From NCBI GenBank assembly GCA_963556145.1, contig OY744464.1, positions 5,208,001 to 5,272,000 of the forward strand: DNA of 64,000 nt, given 5' to 3'. Below are positions 1 to 12,260 of the stretch, piece after piece (position 1 is the first letter of the stretch; every line of letters starts with the position of its first letter). The notes beneath the pieces were generated by a model. That model did not search any database. It had not been told where the DNA came from and saw only the letters and a list, made by a program, of their open reading frames with translations. The position numbers and the translations under genes are program-made. The stretch comes from Hygrocybe punicea (taxonomy: Eukaryota > Basidiomycota > Agaricomycetes > Agaricales > Hygrophoraceae).

Positions 1-2241
1 ATCCGATAATTGTCCACTTGGAATGCCTTCCACTCTGCGAGCCAAGCATTCATGTACCCAAATGCCTTCTCTTGCACCTTTGCAATCGTCTGGTCAAGAA
101 GGCCGGAGCGCGTTCCGAGATCAGAGCAATGGAATCCATCACCCATAGCAATAGGTTGGGAGGGTGTGCTTATCCTGTTTAAACCCTCTGCAGAGATGGT
201 CGCTCCGCGCCAGGGGTCGCCTAATACCAGATAATCAGACCAATGCCTTGTTATCAAGTACCTGGGACGTTCATACGTAGGCCATTGGAAAAGAACAGCC
301 TATCAACCTGCACACCCCATCCCTCGTAGTGGGCGTTGGTGATGTCAGCGCGAGGAACCGGTGGAGAGCTGAAGGCTGCGGGAAACATTTGTTGGCATTG
401 ACGCTGAGAATCTCAATCAATTGAGGCATTCTTGGCAACATGGACAACTACATACCTCGTCATATATTGGTTGAACGAGTCGAGAGACAATAGCAGGCTT
501 ACCCTCAGGAGGTCCTTCTTGCAGGTAACCCACTTCATTACATCTGTATTTGGAGGTAATGATCGAATCTGAGCATTCAGACAGCACGAAAAACATACAC
601 AATCCACAACCATGAGCGGATATCATTGTTGATGGTGGTGTCGGTCCAGTAGGACTGGCTCAAGTTGTACGTGTCCAAGCAAGCGCTGTCCGTTTGTATA
701 TTCTCAGTGACACGACAAGAAGATCCGGGGAATCACCAACACAACACTTTGGTCACCGCAAACTGAAAATGTTGCGAAAAGTGACTAAAATACGGAAGAA
801 AAGCACCGGAATGCACTACTCACGTTGTGGCATGTATGTTGTTGCGAAATAGGAACCCCAAGCTTGAAGGGCATGCTCGAGACCCCAGCCTGTAGTGGGT
901 GCGTTCACACCGTTGTTGACTTCCAACGCATCACAGAATTGATAGAAAGCAGCACCAGGACCACTGGTTGGTTGAACTATCGATGCGAAAACAAAGGTTA
1001 CTTATTTAGCTGAATTGGCAACCATTGGAAAGCGAGACACATACGGGATTGCCAGTCCCAAAGATTGTTCCGCACTAGGAAATGAGGATCTGCCAGTTGA
1101 TACAGCTTCTTGCAGAGGGAAGGAAAATGCGCACAAGCACCCGCAACATCATCTAAATGGGAAATCTCCCCCATACCAAAGGTTGCTTTAAGAGTGTTAA
1201 TTTCTGAGTGGTTGTTACTCGTAAAAACAAGGTCAATATGCGCAATCACGGCTTCGACGTCAGCCGAACAGTTCTTTGGCATGTAATTACGGATGGGTTC
1301 GAAGTAGCTCCAGTAGTTTCTGCAAAGAACAGCACAGAGGTCGCATAGATACCACTGCGAATGAAGGAAACACTTGCGTGATAGCTTCAACTACCCCAGA
1401 AGATGAATATCCGGCCCAGAAGATCCCTGGCTTGCTATCAGTAGAACTTACGTTAGACCAAGATCACGGGCGCTCGAGTCGAAAACTTACTTAACCATAG
1501 TCCAGCTTGTCAAGGCACCAGCATAGCTTCCTCCGATGAGAATCCAAGGAGCTTTGTCGGGCGTGACTTGATCGCCTCCAGGCATGGGTAGCGCAACATT
1601 CTGAGCAAAGTAGACCAAATCATCGATTGCTAGTTGGATGGTGTGGAAACGCAAGCTCTCCACGCTCAGGTTGGGGTATGGGTTGGAACAGCCGAAAAAG
1701 CGGTGCTCGAGCATGATGGTCGAACCGTTCTGCTGTTGGGCTATTTGCCCGTTAATGGTGCGGTTTGTGAGGTAGCTTTCCAAACCTACGCCGGAATGCA
1801 CCGTTAGACTCGTTATCCAGGATACTAACAGCTTCAAGTTTGTCCCACCGTCCGCATTAACCTCTCCAGCGGTCATAAGAATGATAGGGCCGCCTGAAGG
1901 TGCGAGAATAATCCAGTTAGAAAAGAATAACATTCCGTCGACACAGTCATACATTTACCTGGTTGATAAAATTCGTACGTGTGCCAATAACGCTGCTGGA
2001 ATGTCCCAAGACCGGGGTTGGTATGATCTATTAGTTGGTTGAAATAGTACACCGTGTTATACGGTGCCAACACGGTGCCATTGCGGCTTGTGACTGGAAA
2101 GTAGGAGGGGGGTTCGACCCGTGGAAGCATTGCTTGGCGTCTCTGATTGGCGTGGAACCGTCCATCGGGGAGGATGGCACGCACGAGTTGGAAGGCGATG
2201 AAAAGAGAGAACGCGAATCGAGTAATATGGAGAAGGAACAT
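1..2241 (-). CDS. Peptidase S28 family serine peptidase (3' end beyond the left window edge)
   Basis: Secreted serine exopeptidase of the S28 family (lysosomal Pro-X carboxypeptidase / DPP7 type, alpha/beta-hydrolase fold). The start at 2241 gives a typical signal peptide (MFLLHITRFAFSLFIAFQ); a longer frame from 2268 lacks a good N-terminus. Exon 1 is 2241-1959, exon 2 1893-1491, exon 3 1434-1375, and a further exon starts at 1319; all junctions are GT-AG with introns near 55-65 bp. The nucleophile Ser lies in GGSYAGA at the end of exon 2. Near the left edge the frame reads LGDPWRG and then GDGFHCSDL, which supply the family's Asp and His. N-glycosylation sequons (NRT, NGS) fit secretion. 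Only a few codons can be missing at the C-terminus. The middle exons (about 230-1000) were not resolved one by one. Confidence 0.92.
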
Positions 2242-3017
2242 TGAGTGGGGAGGCTGACCGTTGTCCAAGGAATGATTTCTACGAGATATGGAGCCTAATA
2301 GTCGACGTTCTCCTCACCATGTATATATACTCGACCACCATAGAGATCCGTCCCAAGATCAACGGAAAGCATAATCGATTCGTAAGGCAACATCGACGTG
2401 TGCGTCGTCGTTCAAGTTGGTTCTTTGATTCAGACGCAGGGAATAGTAAGCCAAGCGCCATTGGAGGTATCGATCTTGAGGAATGAGAAGGCTTCCAAGG
2501 TTAAAAACTCGATCCGAGACGGAAGGCTTCGAGCCTGTGATGAGTGCAACTGAACAATACGTGTTGCACATCCCGTAGCTGTAAACAATGCTCCGCGAAA
2601 TTTTGGCCTGCACGAACTTGATATCCTCTCACAAGGAAATGGTCACCAGTCTACACCTCGTCGGTATTCGTTTCTAGATCACAGTTGTTTACGTATGGAA
2701 TTTCCAGTCTGTCCTTTGCAGCGGCAGCGGCAGAGGTAGAATTTGATACGTGGAAAACATCTTCAGCTATGGTCCCACGAAGTTGATTTTTGCCCAACAA
2801 TGCCAGTGGATCCGAAGAATTGGGAGACGAGCGGATTTGGAGGAATGGTTGAATATCAGAGTAGTATGTTGGCTGATCTTACTCCTTACAGGGAAAAATC
2901 ATTTGTTTGATAAACTCATTTTCAGTGAGGCCGTCGTGTATACTGAGCTCAGTAGACTACTGTGCCGTGGTGCATCAGGCCTCAGGACCGAATTTGATCT
3001 GAGGTGCCAGATGGTGC
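2242..3017. other. Intergenic region between the S28 peptidase and the F-box gene
   Basis: About 775 bp holding the promoter side of the S28 gene and the 3' side of the F-box gene. Only short overlapping frames are present and none resembles a protein I know. A TATA-like stretch (gtatatatac, about 2320) lies 80 bp upstream of the S28 start, on the strand that would serve it. Confidence 0.5.
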
Positions 3018-4590
3018 TCAAGCCACATCGGTTCCGTCGCTTGCTTCGTCGTCGCCATCGTCGTCGCCATCGTACCCTTCATCTGTCTCACTTCCTGCTT
3101 CTTCATCTCTATCATCATTCCCTCCCTGTTCCTCATTATCGCTCCCTTCATCACTGCCTACCATCTGCATTCCCCTTCTTCCATTAACATCCCTGACAAA
3201 CTCTCTCAGAGCGTCCACGATTATCCTCATAAGCCTGAAGATGGCTTCTTCCGAATCCCCTACATCGCTCGGAACCAGATCCACGCTCATCAACAAGTGC
3301 TGCAGGGAAGGAAATCCGGGTGTGTTGGCAGCAAGCGTTTTAATTAGCCAGGGTTCACTGAGGGGGTGGCCATCGGGGAACCACGCATTTCCAACACGGA
3401 GCCATTCTACGCCGGCTGAAGGAGGGGGAGTTAGTATGGATAAGCTGATGGTATGTGAGACATACTGGGGAGCACGCATCGATGCAGTGTCGGACAAAGG
3501 CCACCCCACGACGCTGCTATCTGAAAGTTGGCATCGAGGTCGGACATCAGAATCGAGGGGTGGCAGATGATGCGGGCAACAATTATGTCTTGCAATTGTT
3601 GGAAGAGAGAGAGTTCACGTGCTATCCCACGCAGGATCTGTTGGTTATGAGGTAAGTATAAGTAGAGAGAAGAAGTGTAGTTGCTCGCCTCGTTTGATGT
3701 AACGATGTGATCTTGGGGCAGGATATCCTGTATTGAAAATGAAGTAATATTTGGCAGGTGCCTCGCAATAGCATTAGGCAGTTCCAAGCTCCAGCCAGGC
3801 ATCACGTTGTTCAATGTATGTATACCATCCGGAGCGGTGCAATGGGTCAAAGAAGCGATGACGTTTTCAAAATCATCATCATACGACTGCCAAAATATCG
3901 TGACACAGCGGAGTGGGGATCCAGGAAGCAGGATCGGAACCAGCGTACTTGGTCCGGTAAAGGCAGCGAGGAGGGGAAGATGAGTATCTGTGAAACCTTC
4001 TGGCTCAAAGTCCGGCGAAGCGAGATGGATTGCGCAGAGAGTGGGGTGTCTAGTTAGGAAATGTGCTAACTGCACACAGAGAGGTAGGCCCCATTGCAAT
4101 TTTCGAAGATGTGGGAAGCAGCAAGGTTCGAGGGCGAGAACCGATGCAGGATGCATAAAGTAAAGGGCGAGATCCGTGATGTTGGTTGTCTGTCTAAGAG
4201 CAGTACCCAGGAGGCGATAGAATGAAGGAAAAAAGCTGAATATTTCGAGTCTGCAATATGATCATGCCGCTATGGGTGCGGTTGAAATTATTTAATATGC
4301 GGTGGCACTGACTCTTCAAATGGCATATCGGGTGCCATGACAAAGTTACGGAGGGCCCGAGCGGCGAGGGGGTTTGTGATGAGAGTTTTGCAGCATTTCA
4401 CTATGGATGTCGCAGCCATCAAGTTGACGTTGCGATAGAGAAGACGCGTAGAGAGTGCGCTGAAGAGCTTTGATACGCGGCAAAGTGCAAGTCTGTCATT
4501 TCTTGAGCCGAAATAGAATACGCGCTCGAGCAGCTCGACGGGGAGGGTGTTCATGTTCAGGAGTGACCAGCGAGCCGCGAGCGGCCGCAC
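3018..4590 (-). CDS. F-box protein with leucine-rich-like C-terminal region
   Basis: Likely substrate-recognition subunit of an SCF ubiquitin ligase. The N-terminus contains an F-box (NTLPVELLERVFYFG, then a stretch with LALCRVSKLF and a C-terminal RNVNL), as in the many agaric F-box proteins. The frame then passes an intron near 4250-4305 into a long region with irregular LRR-like phases (for example LPHLRKLQW-type strings). A 49-bp GT-AG intron at 3465-3417 joins the long frame to the final exon. The last 50 residues are very acidic (runs of D, E and G coded by a GTC/GTT-rich tract at 3030-3075). The start at 4590 gives MRPLAARWSLLNMNTL; the inner Met just before NTLPVE is equally plausible. 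The exact donor of the first intron is uncertain. The substrate cannot be inferred. Confidence 0.78.
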
Positions 4591-4842
4591 ACTGGCCCCA
4601 GCACGTGAGCTGCGCGGTGTTTATGCTATGTTTGGTTCTGTGGGTCCAGAATGTTTGGCTGAAATTTGTTCCATGTTCGAGTCTTGCCTTACTTCCGCTA
4701 GTCCAGAATATTCCCGCCCTGACAGCCTCGAGTCCAAAGGCCTTGCGCGCCTAGTAACGCCTTACGCCCCACACGCATTCACGCACTCACGCATACGCCC
4801 CCGACGCTCACTCCTCCACACGACCGACTTTTCCTATTTGAG
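4591..4842. promoter_or_regulatory. Divergent promoter between the F-box gene and the membrane-protein gene
   Basis: 252 bp separate two head-to-head starts. The half next to the + gene is pyrimidine-rich with CACGCA-type repeats (cacgcattcacgcactcacgc, about 4771-4795). No clear TATA box is visible. The promoter role is inferred from the gene layout. Confidence 0.4.
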
Positions 4843-7800
4843 ATGATTATCCCGCTCGTTCCTGCTCTCTTGCTGTCCCTCTTCTCGTTTATATCTTCAG
4901 TTTTCGTTATTCTTCGTATAATAATTCCAATATTGCCCCCAAATCCTTTGAGCAGACGTGTTCCTCCGGTGTGTATCCGTTTGTTTTTAGTGGAAGATCA
5001 ATCATTGACGCCAGTCCGTCAGTCCGAATTTGGTCTCCCAAACTTTCGCACCCTCTCATCAGCAGATAAAAGCCATATCTGGCTCGCAGCCTTGGATATC
5101 TTGGCCCTCGCCATTTTCATCTGGCAGGCCGTCAACGAGTCTCTTTGGGGACAGACACAATTCGCTGATGCCATTGAACCCGCGTCGAGTGCAAGACTCT
5201 GGTTTGCTCTGACCCTTAGGCAGACGTGTCTTCTCTTCGTTGCCTCAATTAGTTTGTTGCACATCCGCTTGGGTCGATCCGTGTCATTCGGTGCCAAACA
5301 ATGGATGCTTTGGGGACCTACGCTTTTGGTCGTTTGCCTGTCCACGTCTCTTGCTGTCGTCCTCTCCAGTACTTACGTCCCGAGCTTGTTTATTGGACTC
5401 ATTGCATTCTCATCCACAGTTGCCATCCTAAGCACGGTCATCATCATCTGCCTTCTAGTCACGGTCATTGCCATCAAACGCAATCTCGCGGCTGTCCATG
5501 ATCGTGACCACCCTTGGCCTCCCATGAGCCAAATGGAAGAGAAACCTCGCCCCTCGTTTGCCACAGAAGATATTGATGCCCTTCGTGATGGTGCCTCTTG
5601 GATAACTTCCGATGCGGGCTCACGCCGAAATTCGACATCTGCCTGGTCCTTTTCGACGCATCATACGGCAGCTCCGCACGGTTCCGTTCGAAACCATCCG
5701 GCAACTGGATCTCACCCGTCCATTCCTTCAAGGTCATCTTTCTGGTTCAATCCTCTATCGTCGTCGGCTCAAGATCATGCAGTTCCGCCCGTTCCGCCAC
5801 TGCCCTCACCTTACCGCTCTCACTCGGCCCAAATTCTCGGTAACGACCCTGATCCGTTTAGGCGTGATATTCCCGCACCCTCTGGTCAACAACGTATCCG
5901 TCATGGTTCCCAAAGTTCTTGGTTGACATCCCCCTCGGTTTCGCAGGCTACCCTTTCCGCGTGGTCGTACCCCGCTTCGCACCACTCACACACTGCTCAC
6001 GGAGAGAACACGCCTACACCAGCTCGTCCTGTCACGCCTGCTTTGGCCAACGCCCAGGTTTTGGGAGGGTATGGATATGCGCAGGGGTCTATTGAGGCAG
6101 AAAAGGGATTGCCTGCACTGGCCACCCCTGGCTGCAAGATTGAGGTTTCCGTTTACCGTACTCTTGCTTGGTTAGTCATTATATGGTTGCCTCTTGTAAG
6201 TTTCCCGTCTTTTCCCGGGTCGTTAATGTATTAAACCCATATTATACAGGCACTTTCTTTGCCTTACTTTATTACTGCCTTCCCAAACTTCACCATGAAA
6301 TCTCCAGTAGTCCCAGTTCTTTTTGTGTTATCCGTAACAATATCCTCTCCCCTTTTGGCTCTCAGTATCCTTTGTCGTTTTCCCATCCCAATCCCCTCTG
6401 GGCTCTTCGACTCAAACTTCGGAATATCTTCGGGCGTTATGCGTGCAGGATCTCCAGCAAGCACAATCCCCGGGTTACCCTCAGCCAAGTTCTCACACGA
6501 GTACAAGCGCAGCGGCAGCGTCACTGTGGTGGAGGGGCGCCGCAGCGGCGATGTCTGGATCGACAATGGCGATGCCGTAGATCATAAAAGCAAGATAAGC
6601 CGTGTATTAGGAATGATAGTACCCAAACCCCGTCTTGCCGTACTTCCGTCCGAGGAAGCCCACAATGGGGAGGTCACGCCGCCGTTGCCGATGCAGCTAG
6701 AAGACTCGCCCGAACCAACTTCACCTCCCCTGGTAGCCGTCCCGACACCCCCAGAGTCCGAAATGAGCGTCGAGATGGGTAGAGTCAGGAAAAATTCTAA
6801 AGCAAGTTCGTACTTCTCGGGAGGGGATGAGAGTTTGGCGTATGCCAGTCGTATCATGATTGCGCAGAGACACTATTCAGCTATGGCGCATACCGTTGTT
6901 GTTCCTGCATCCCCAGAAAGCAGGGAGTCCACTGAAGCCAACCAGATGCTTGATATCGCCAAGGCCACAGGCGCTGTGGAAAAGCAAACATCCCGTCCCA
7001 CTTCCCACCTTCGCGCGCGTTCCGTGTCGTGGGCAAGTGGTCCCCAGACATCTACAGCTGACGTTTTGCACATCAGTCCCCCGCCCACATTCCCGCTTCC
7101 GCCTACGCCCCCTAATGTGAGGGCTGCCCGTCTAGCACAGCTTGGGCACAAGAAATCATTCTCGTCAGGCTTCTCGTTTGGAGCCGTTGACGACATGAAC
7201 GAGATCGACGCCTTAACTGCTGGAGTCCTGCCATTGCTCGTACCTGGACTGAAAGTTGGACCAGATATGCGCATCAAGCCGGTTGGACGGGATGGCTCGC
7301 CACCTGTCACTCTTCGCAAGGGGACCAAGACTGTATTGCAAGCCGTGAGCTCTGAATTTGGGGGGTTGGAAGGCGAGTTTTCAAGTCCAGAAGTGCACTC
7401 TACCCCTGCGAGGAAAAAACCACAGGCTCCCCGGACGAGCAAGACGCCTTCGCATAAGAAGAATCATTTCAGCCTTCCGAGGTTCGTGTATTCATTTTTC
7501 ATTTTCAGTGGAACAGCAGCTAACCCTTGTGTATGCGAATCAGTCTCAGTCTTGGTAGAGAGGGTATTCATTCTTTGGCGAGCTGGAAGGCTGAAATCAG
7601 CCGTGCGTTGGAAAATCAAATTGGGAAATACACGGGAACATCGGGTAGCGTTGACGCTGGTAGGAGGGCTACTGTATTTGGTGGCGAGTCCGTCGTGCAT
7701 ACCGAGCCACACCTCGAGGTCGTCCCGGAGGAAAGCGAGGTTCAGCGGCCTGCAACAGGTGCAAATCTGGCGCGGACGATGTCCACTCGTTCCCTTGGTC

Positions 7801-8558
7801 TGAATGCGGATGTCCCTCACAATGTTGATACAGCCCGGTCCTCCATTGCTACTCTCAGTGCCATGCCTCCTTCCGCTGCTTCTACTGTAACGTTATTCGA
7901 CTTCGAGACAACTCTGGAGTCGGGCCCCCAGGCAGAGAGCACGCCGCACAATAGTCTCTCTCAGAAACAACTTTCGAAGCTAAAATCACATCCATCCTCT
8001 ATACCCGAACAACTCACTACGACAACACGTCGTTCAAGTATTCTCTATATCAAATCCGACGATAACAAAGTCTCTTCATCAGCGAATCCTGTCACAACGA
8101 CGCCTTCTACTTCTACCCGCCTCTCTCAGTGGTCATCGCGAGCGATGCGACCACTTATACCCAAGGCTAGCAAACTACAGCACAAGAATTCGAATTCAAA
8201 CTCATCATTGACTGCCACGAAGCTAGATTCCCCCGGTAGGGGTCTACGCCAGCTCACTCTTCTGAAGGATCGCGATACCAATGCCCTCCCCGGTGTCTGT
8301 GACATCGGTACACTTGGTACCACGCAACCTCTTTCTCTCGGGAAGAAACAGAAGACCAGGCGAACAGTGGTTCACGATGAAAACGTGGGCATTGATGCCG
8401 GTTCTCAGAACAGGAATCTGAAGCCGCTGCAGCTTGTTAGATCCGAGACGAGCAAGATGCGGGGCATCCTGCGAAAGGAGGAGGTTTTACCTGATGTGGT
8501 CGTTAGGCCACCCTCGGAAACCGATCATACGGGATTCGCATACACCTTTGCTATCTGA
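4843..8558 (+). CDS. Multi-span membrane protein with long disordered C-terminal region, unknown function
   Basis: Four exons can be placed: 4843-4968, 5023-6195, 6250-7481 and 7544-8558, giving 1181 residues with all phases consistent. The N-terminal 200 residues hold about five hydrophobic segments: the extreme N-terminus, ILALAIFIWQAV, LLFVASISLLHI, LLVVCLSTSLAVVL and a long I/V/L-rich one ending IIICLLVTVIAI. A further hydrophobic pair spans the 6196-6249 intron (LAWLVIIWLPL, then VVPVLFVLSVTISS). The remainder is Ser/Pro/Thr-rich, low in hydrophobics and probably disordered. This resembles conserved but uncharacterised agaric membrane proteins; I do not recognise a named family. Intron 1 is 54 bp with no in-frame stop, so its retention would insert 18 residues just after the first membrane segment. 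Confidence 0.8.
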
Positions 8559-9041
8559 AGCACTGATGATACCCCCTTTTATGCTTGATGATTTTTATCA
8601 TGATTGAGTTATGACTTTATCTTCTTTGCCTTCGTTTGCTGAAACTCTGGCGTATTGCATGATTCTATGAATTGTTGTTATCTTGTCACGTAAGAACCAA
8701 GCTCTGTTCTGCATTTCTCATGTCGCATAGCTCTCCATCGCTTCCCGTTCACGCTGACGTCTGTTATTCACCTCCATTCTTGATGCCTTCATACCCTGTT
8801 TTGCTTTGCATTTGCTCTGGCCGAACTCCATATGCTCTCTGATTATACCCTTTGTCGAAACCATAAAACATGACCTTATTGTTCCACACGTAGTGCATAA
8901 AAAACCTTTGCTATATTTACGTCGTGACCATGATCGACGACGTTTCAACTATATTTTTTTCATCCCACTGAATCATGGTACTGATGGGTCACATACCTGG
9001 TGTCAACCACTGAACCAGAGTTCTTACACGATGATCAACTA
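8559..9041. other. Convergent 3' intergenic region
   Basis: 483 bp between two facing stop codons (8558 on + and 9042 on -). It must hold both 3' UTRs. I see no gene: the frames here lack family motifs and overlap each other. Confidence 0.5.
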
Positions 9042-10525
9042 TCACTCTAACATTCCAAACATACTTAGTACCGCTGTTGGAGCTGGTCCGCCTTCTTTGA
9101 TCTTAGTCTGTCCACAATATGCAATAACATATCGAGAAGGGTGCCAAGTCACCGTCGGAGACGCTGCGATTGCGGGAACGCGATGTAACGGGACACCTGT
9201 TTCCGTTGCGCACTGCAAGAAACTCATTAAGCGGAAAGAGACGACAACACGTTCTCGCAGACGTACAATGTCAATATATGTCCCAATGTTGGCAATAGCA
9301 AGATATTCGCCGTCGTGCGAGAAGCTGAGGGCGTTTATTGCATTCCTGGGGTAGCGACATTTACAATTGAGCACAGATTCAAGTTACTTCCCCTTTGCAG
9401 ACTTACTCGCAGGCGGTGATTGTACGCGCACATATCCATTCGGAAAGGTCAAACATATTGACGATGGAGTCGTATCCGCCGGATGCAAGATATCTATGGC
9501 GTTTCAGCTGCAAGTGTTTGACGGCTGCTAAAGAGGACCGACCTCCCTCGAGGATCCAGTGCGACAGCGACACAACCTCCTACATGAGCAGCAGGGCTTT
9601 CACGGACCGTGAGGGAAGGGTAATCCATTACACGGAGGGTGTGTTCTGAATGATGAGTTAGGATCACACCATCTCCAGCGTGATTAAACATCGCCGTTGA
9701 GCATGTAATCTAAGCAATATTCTTAGGAACGGAACAAGGCGAGGAAGATGCAATTCTAACCGCTTCTTTATTTGATAAACTCCATTGTTCCTTAGCTCCG
9801 TCGTTTTCCTTGCCGAAGGTCATAAAAAATAGCTGATGACCTGCAGACGCATACAACAGCGACCGCCCGTCCGGGGAGTAACTTGTTTGTACAGGTGAAA
9901 CCTTTAGTGAGCATTGCTGAGTGTGCCGGCTCTCTGAAATAAACATCTGTAAAGTAAATTTCGAGTCAATTCAAATAATGCCACCTACGTCGTGCGTCCC
10001 AGAATACGATTCTTCTGTCTTTTTGGCTCGAGGTACAGAAAAGGTCTGGGTGAGTAGGATTCCACGATAAATAATCGACATCGTCCGAATGACCGCCTGA
10101 GAAGAGTGTAGCGGCTCGCATGTCCATCTAGAATATATGTAGGGAATGCACTTTACGACAGCCATTGCAAGAACTCATGCTCACACTCTTTTCTGGGGAG
10201 AATATCCTGGAGACTTTGTCGATTCCTACAGCCCCCAACTTCTTCCCATCACAGTTCCAGGCTACATGAGTCATGGCTTGAGGTGATGTTATACGGATAT
10301 CGCGCGGCTTGAAAGCAGAGAATTGGGGTGGCTAGAAATGTTGGTGATCGTCGTCGCACATGAGTACGAATCCAATGATTAAACGAGCAAATATGTGGGA
10401 ACTTGGACTGCTCGTACATGAATACCTCGGGCTGCAAATGTTGTGTAGATCGGTGGAGAAGGAGGACGTTGGGGAGGCGGGATTTCGTCGGCATCATCCT
10501 TGCCGCTGTTCGCAGTACTTGACAT
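9042..10525 (-). CDS. THOC3: THO complex subunit 3 (THOC3/Tex1), WD40 beta-propeller
   Basis: Part of the THO/TREX complex, which couples transcription to mRNP assembly and export in the nucleus. The start at 10525 gives MSSTANSGKDDADE and a Pro-rich leader. Successive exons on the minus strand read THVAWNCDGKKLGAVG; SGGHSDDVDYLSWNPTHPD followed by RIVFWDARR; QTSYSPDGRSLLYAS; a block with GDGVILTHH, HTLRVMDYPSL and VALDPRGRS; and INALSFSHDGEYLAIA with TVTWHPSRYVIAY and an ending close to the usual THOC3 tail (SMFGMLE). This order of WD repeats follows THOC3, which has unusually short repeats. Introns are about 50 bp and numerous; exon 1 probably ends near 10415, although the donor is ambiguous. 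The gene starts 87 bp from the stop of the hydrolase gene upstream. Confidence 0.9.
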
Positions 10526-10611
10526 TTGCTAACCTACTCCGAGTCAGTGTCCAATGTTGTTTGGAGTTGTTAGGATCCAAGGCCTTTGCTTTCCGTTACT
10601 ACGAACAATTT

Positions 10612-11931
10612 TTACAATTTCGGTTTGGGCAGTACACCATTCAACCAATTCATGACCTGATTTGTGATATCATCTTTAGCCTCAACCATTACCCAATGAC
10701 CTCTTCCTTGTAAAGCAATATCCTGCAACCTCGGAACAAACTTTTGCGCCCTGTTTATCTGCGTAGGAATCGATACTGGGTCATGTGTTCCCCAAAGGAA
10801 GAGTACCGGTAAGTCAGCACGAAGAGTGGATGGAAGGTTGGCAGCTGATGGAGACCATTAGCGGAGTGGAGTCACAGAGAAGTTAGATGGTACTACTAAC
10901 CCGTCTCTTCTTCGTATCTGAAATGCCCGGTACGGTAGTATGACAGAGGACCCTGCATTCCCTGGTTAAATTGAGCACGATAATACTCAAACTCCTGTTA
11001 GAGGGGTAGTTCAAGTCATTGTCGACTGGGGGGTATCATTCGAAGTCACCGTAGCATTAAGAACGGACTGTTGTTTGAAAGTGGCTTGCGTCGCGGTTTT
11101 TAAGAGCTCTTCCGCACTCTCCTCGTCAGGAACGCGATAACATATCTTTAAGAACATAGAGAGCTAAGAGACGGGGATTTAGTTAGGGTACTGGACCTGA
11201 AAGATGAATTGTACATTGGCCTCAATCTCGTATGTTGATTTCGAGTTAGCAAAGTAAGCTTGATAGCTCAGCTGTGGAAAGCGTCTTGCAAGCTCTTCCA
11301 CTGATGTGTATTTAGGAGACGGAGGAGTGAAGGGAAGGGACAGCCTTAAGAGGTTCGGGAATTTATAGGTGTTAAGCAACAGGATCGATAACGCACGCAC
11401 AGAATTAAAGCCAAGAGTCTGTCTGGATGCCAAAGCGCAAATCTTCCCACTACGAAAGCGCCCCAGTCGTGCCCGATAATGATCTAGTCACGTTTACATA
11501 GATGACGGCCTTGCCTCAGTCATATCATCGGGGCAGAGATTGTGAGGTACACAGACAGCTTTTCTAACCCCAATCACATCCAACAAAGCAGCAAGGTCGT
11601 TGGAAAGTTTTTTAGTAGTATATTCGATGACATCTGAGGGCTTGTCAGTGCCGCCATAGCCAAGCATGTCGGGGACAATGACACGATAGCCTTTGGTTGT
11701 CCATGGGCCAATCTGATAACGCCAGCCGTACCTATAGGCATCGGTGATTTGACTCTACCTCTGGATGGAAAAGGTAATGTACCAGAGATCAGGAAAGCCA
11801 TGAATGCAAAGTAAAGTTGGAGTTGTGGATGGTTCAAAATTGTCTGGAAATTGGTCGACAAAGTGGTAGGTCCTTCCAGTGGAAAGTAGTTCTGTCCTGT
11901 GGTTGAAGCTTGCGGGATTCTGGGGGTCCAT
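10612..11931 (-). CDS. Alpha/beta hydrolase of the epoxide hydrolase type
   Basis: Probable soluble epoxide hydrolase, hydrolysing epoxides to diols through an aspartyl ester intermediate. The start at 11931 gives MDPQNPASFNHRTELLSTG, the form common in agaric relatives; a longer open frame to 12104 is out of phase with the domain. In order I see the oxyanion motif LCIHGFPDLW, then VIVPDMLGYGGTDKP, the nucleophile Asp in GHDWGAF, a cap region with YYRTGHFRYEEE that can supply the acid Tyr, the charge-relay Asp in LWGTHDPVS and the His in GRGHWVMVE. The protein ends with GVLPKPKL. Several 50-60 bp introns split it (for example one just after LICIHGFPDL and one after the nucleophile elbow). All catalytic residues are present, so I expect an active enzyme. 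Substrate unknown. Confidence 0.88.
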
Positions 11932-12260
11932 ATGTAAATACAGGCAACAGGAGAGGGTGGCTCTGCTGCCGCAGCATGAAAGCGTGCGAACTCGCTCGGC
12001 AACTTCCTTTTCACTGCTCTCTTTCTGACCCCCACGCCGTCGCCAACAACGCCAGCCCCTCTACTCGATATTCGCTCCTCCTTGGTTTTTCTTATCGATA
12101 CCATATCAGAAACATTTCTTGATATTTTTTTAGAGTTCCCGTGTCGTATTTCTGGTCAGCACTAGACTCTTTCAGTTTTCAAGCAATCATTCCGTGTGTT
12201 TTATGTTTGTATAAATTTTGATTAATGACATTGATTTTTTTTTCCACGTAGCCACTCGGT
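11932..12260. promoter_or_regulatory. Divergent promoter between the hydrolase and Btz genes
   Basis: 329 bp between two head-to-head start codons. A pyrimidine-rich stretch and a T-run (ttgattttttttttccacg, about 12231-12249) precede the + start. No clear TATA box is visible. The role is inferred from layout. Confidence 0.4.

Noticed and set aside
6873..7442. Minus-strand frame of 189 codons
   Set aside because: Shadow of exon 3 of the membrane-protein gene; composition (Gly, Pro, Ser) follows the opposite strand and no motif is seen.
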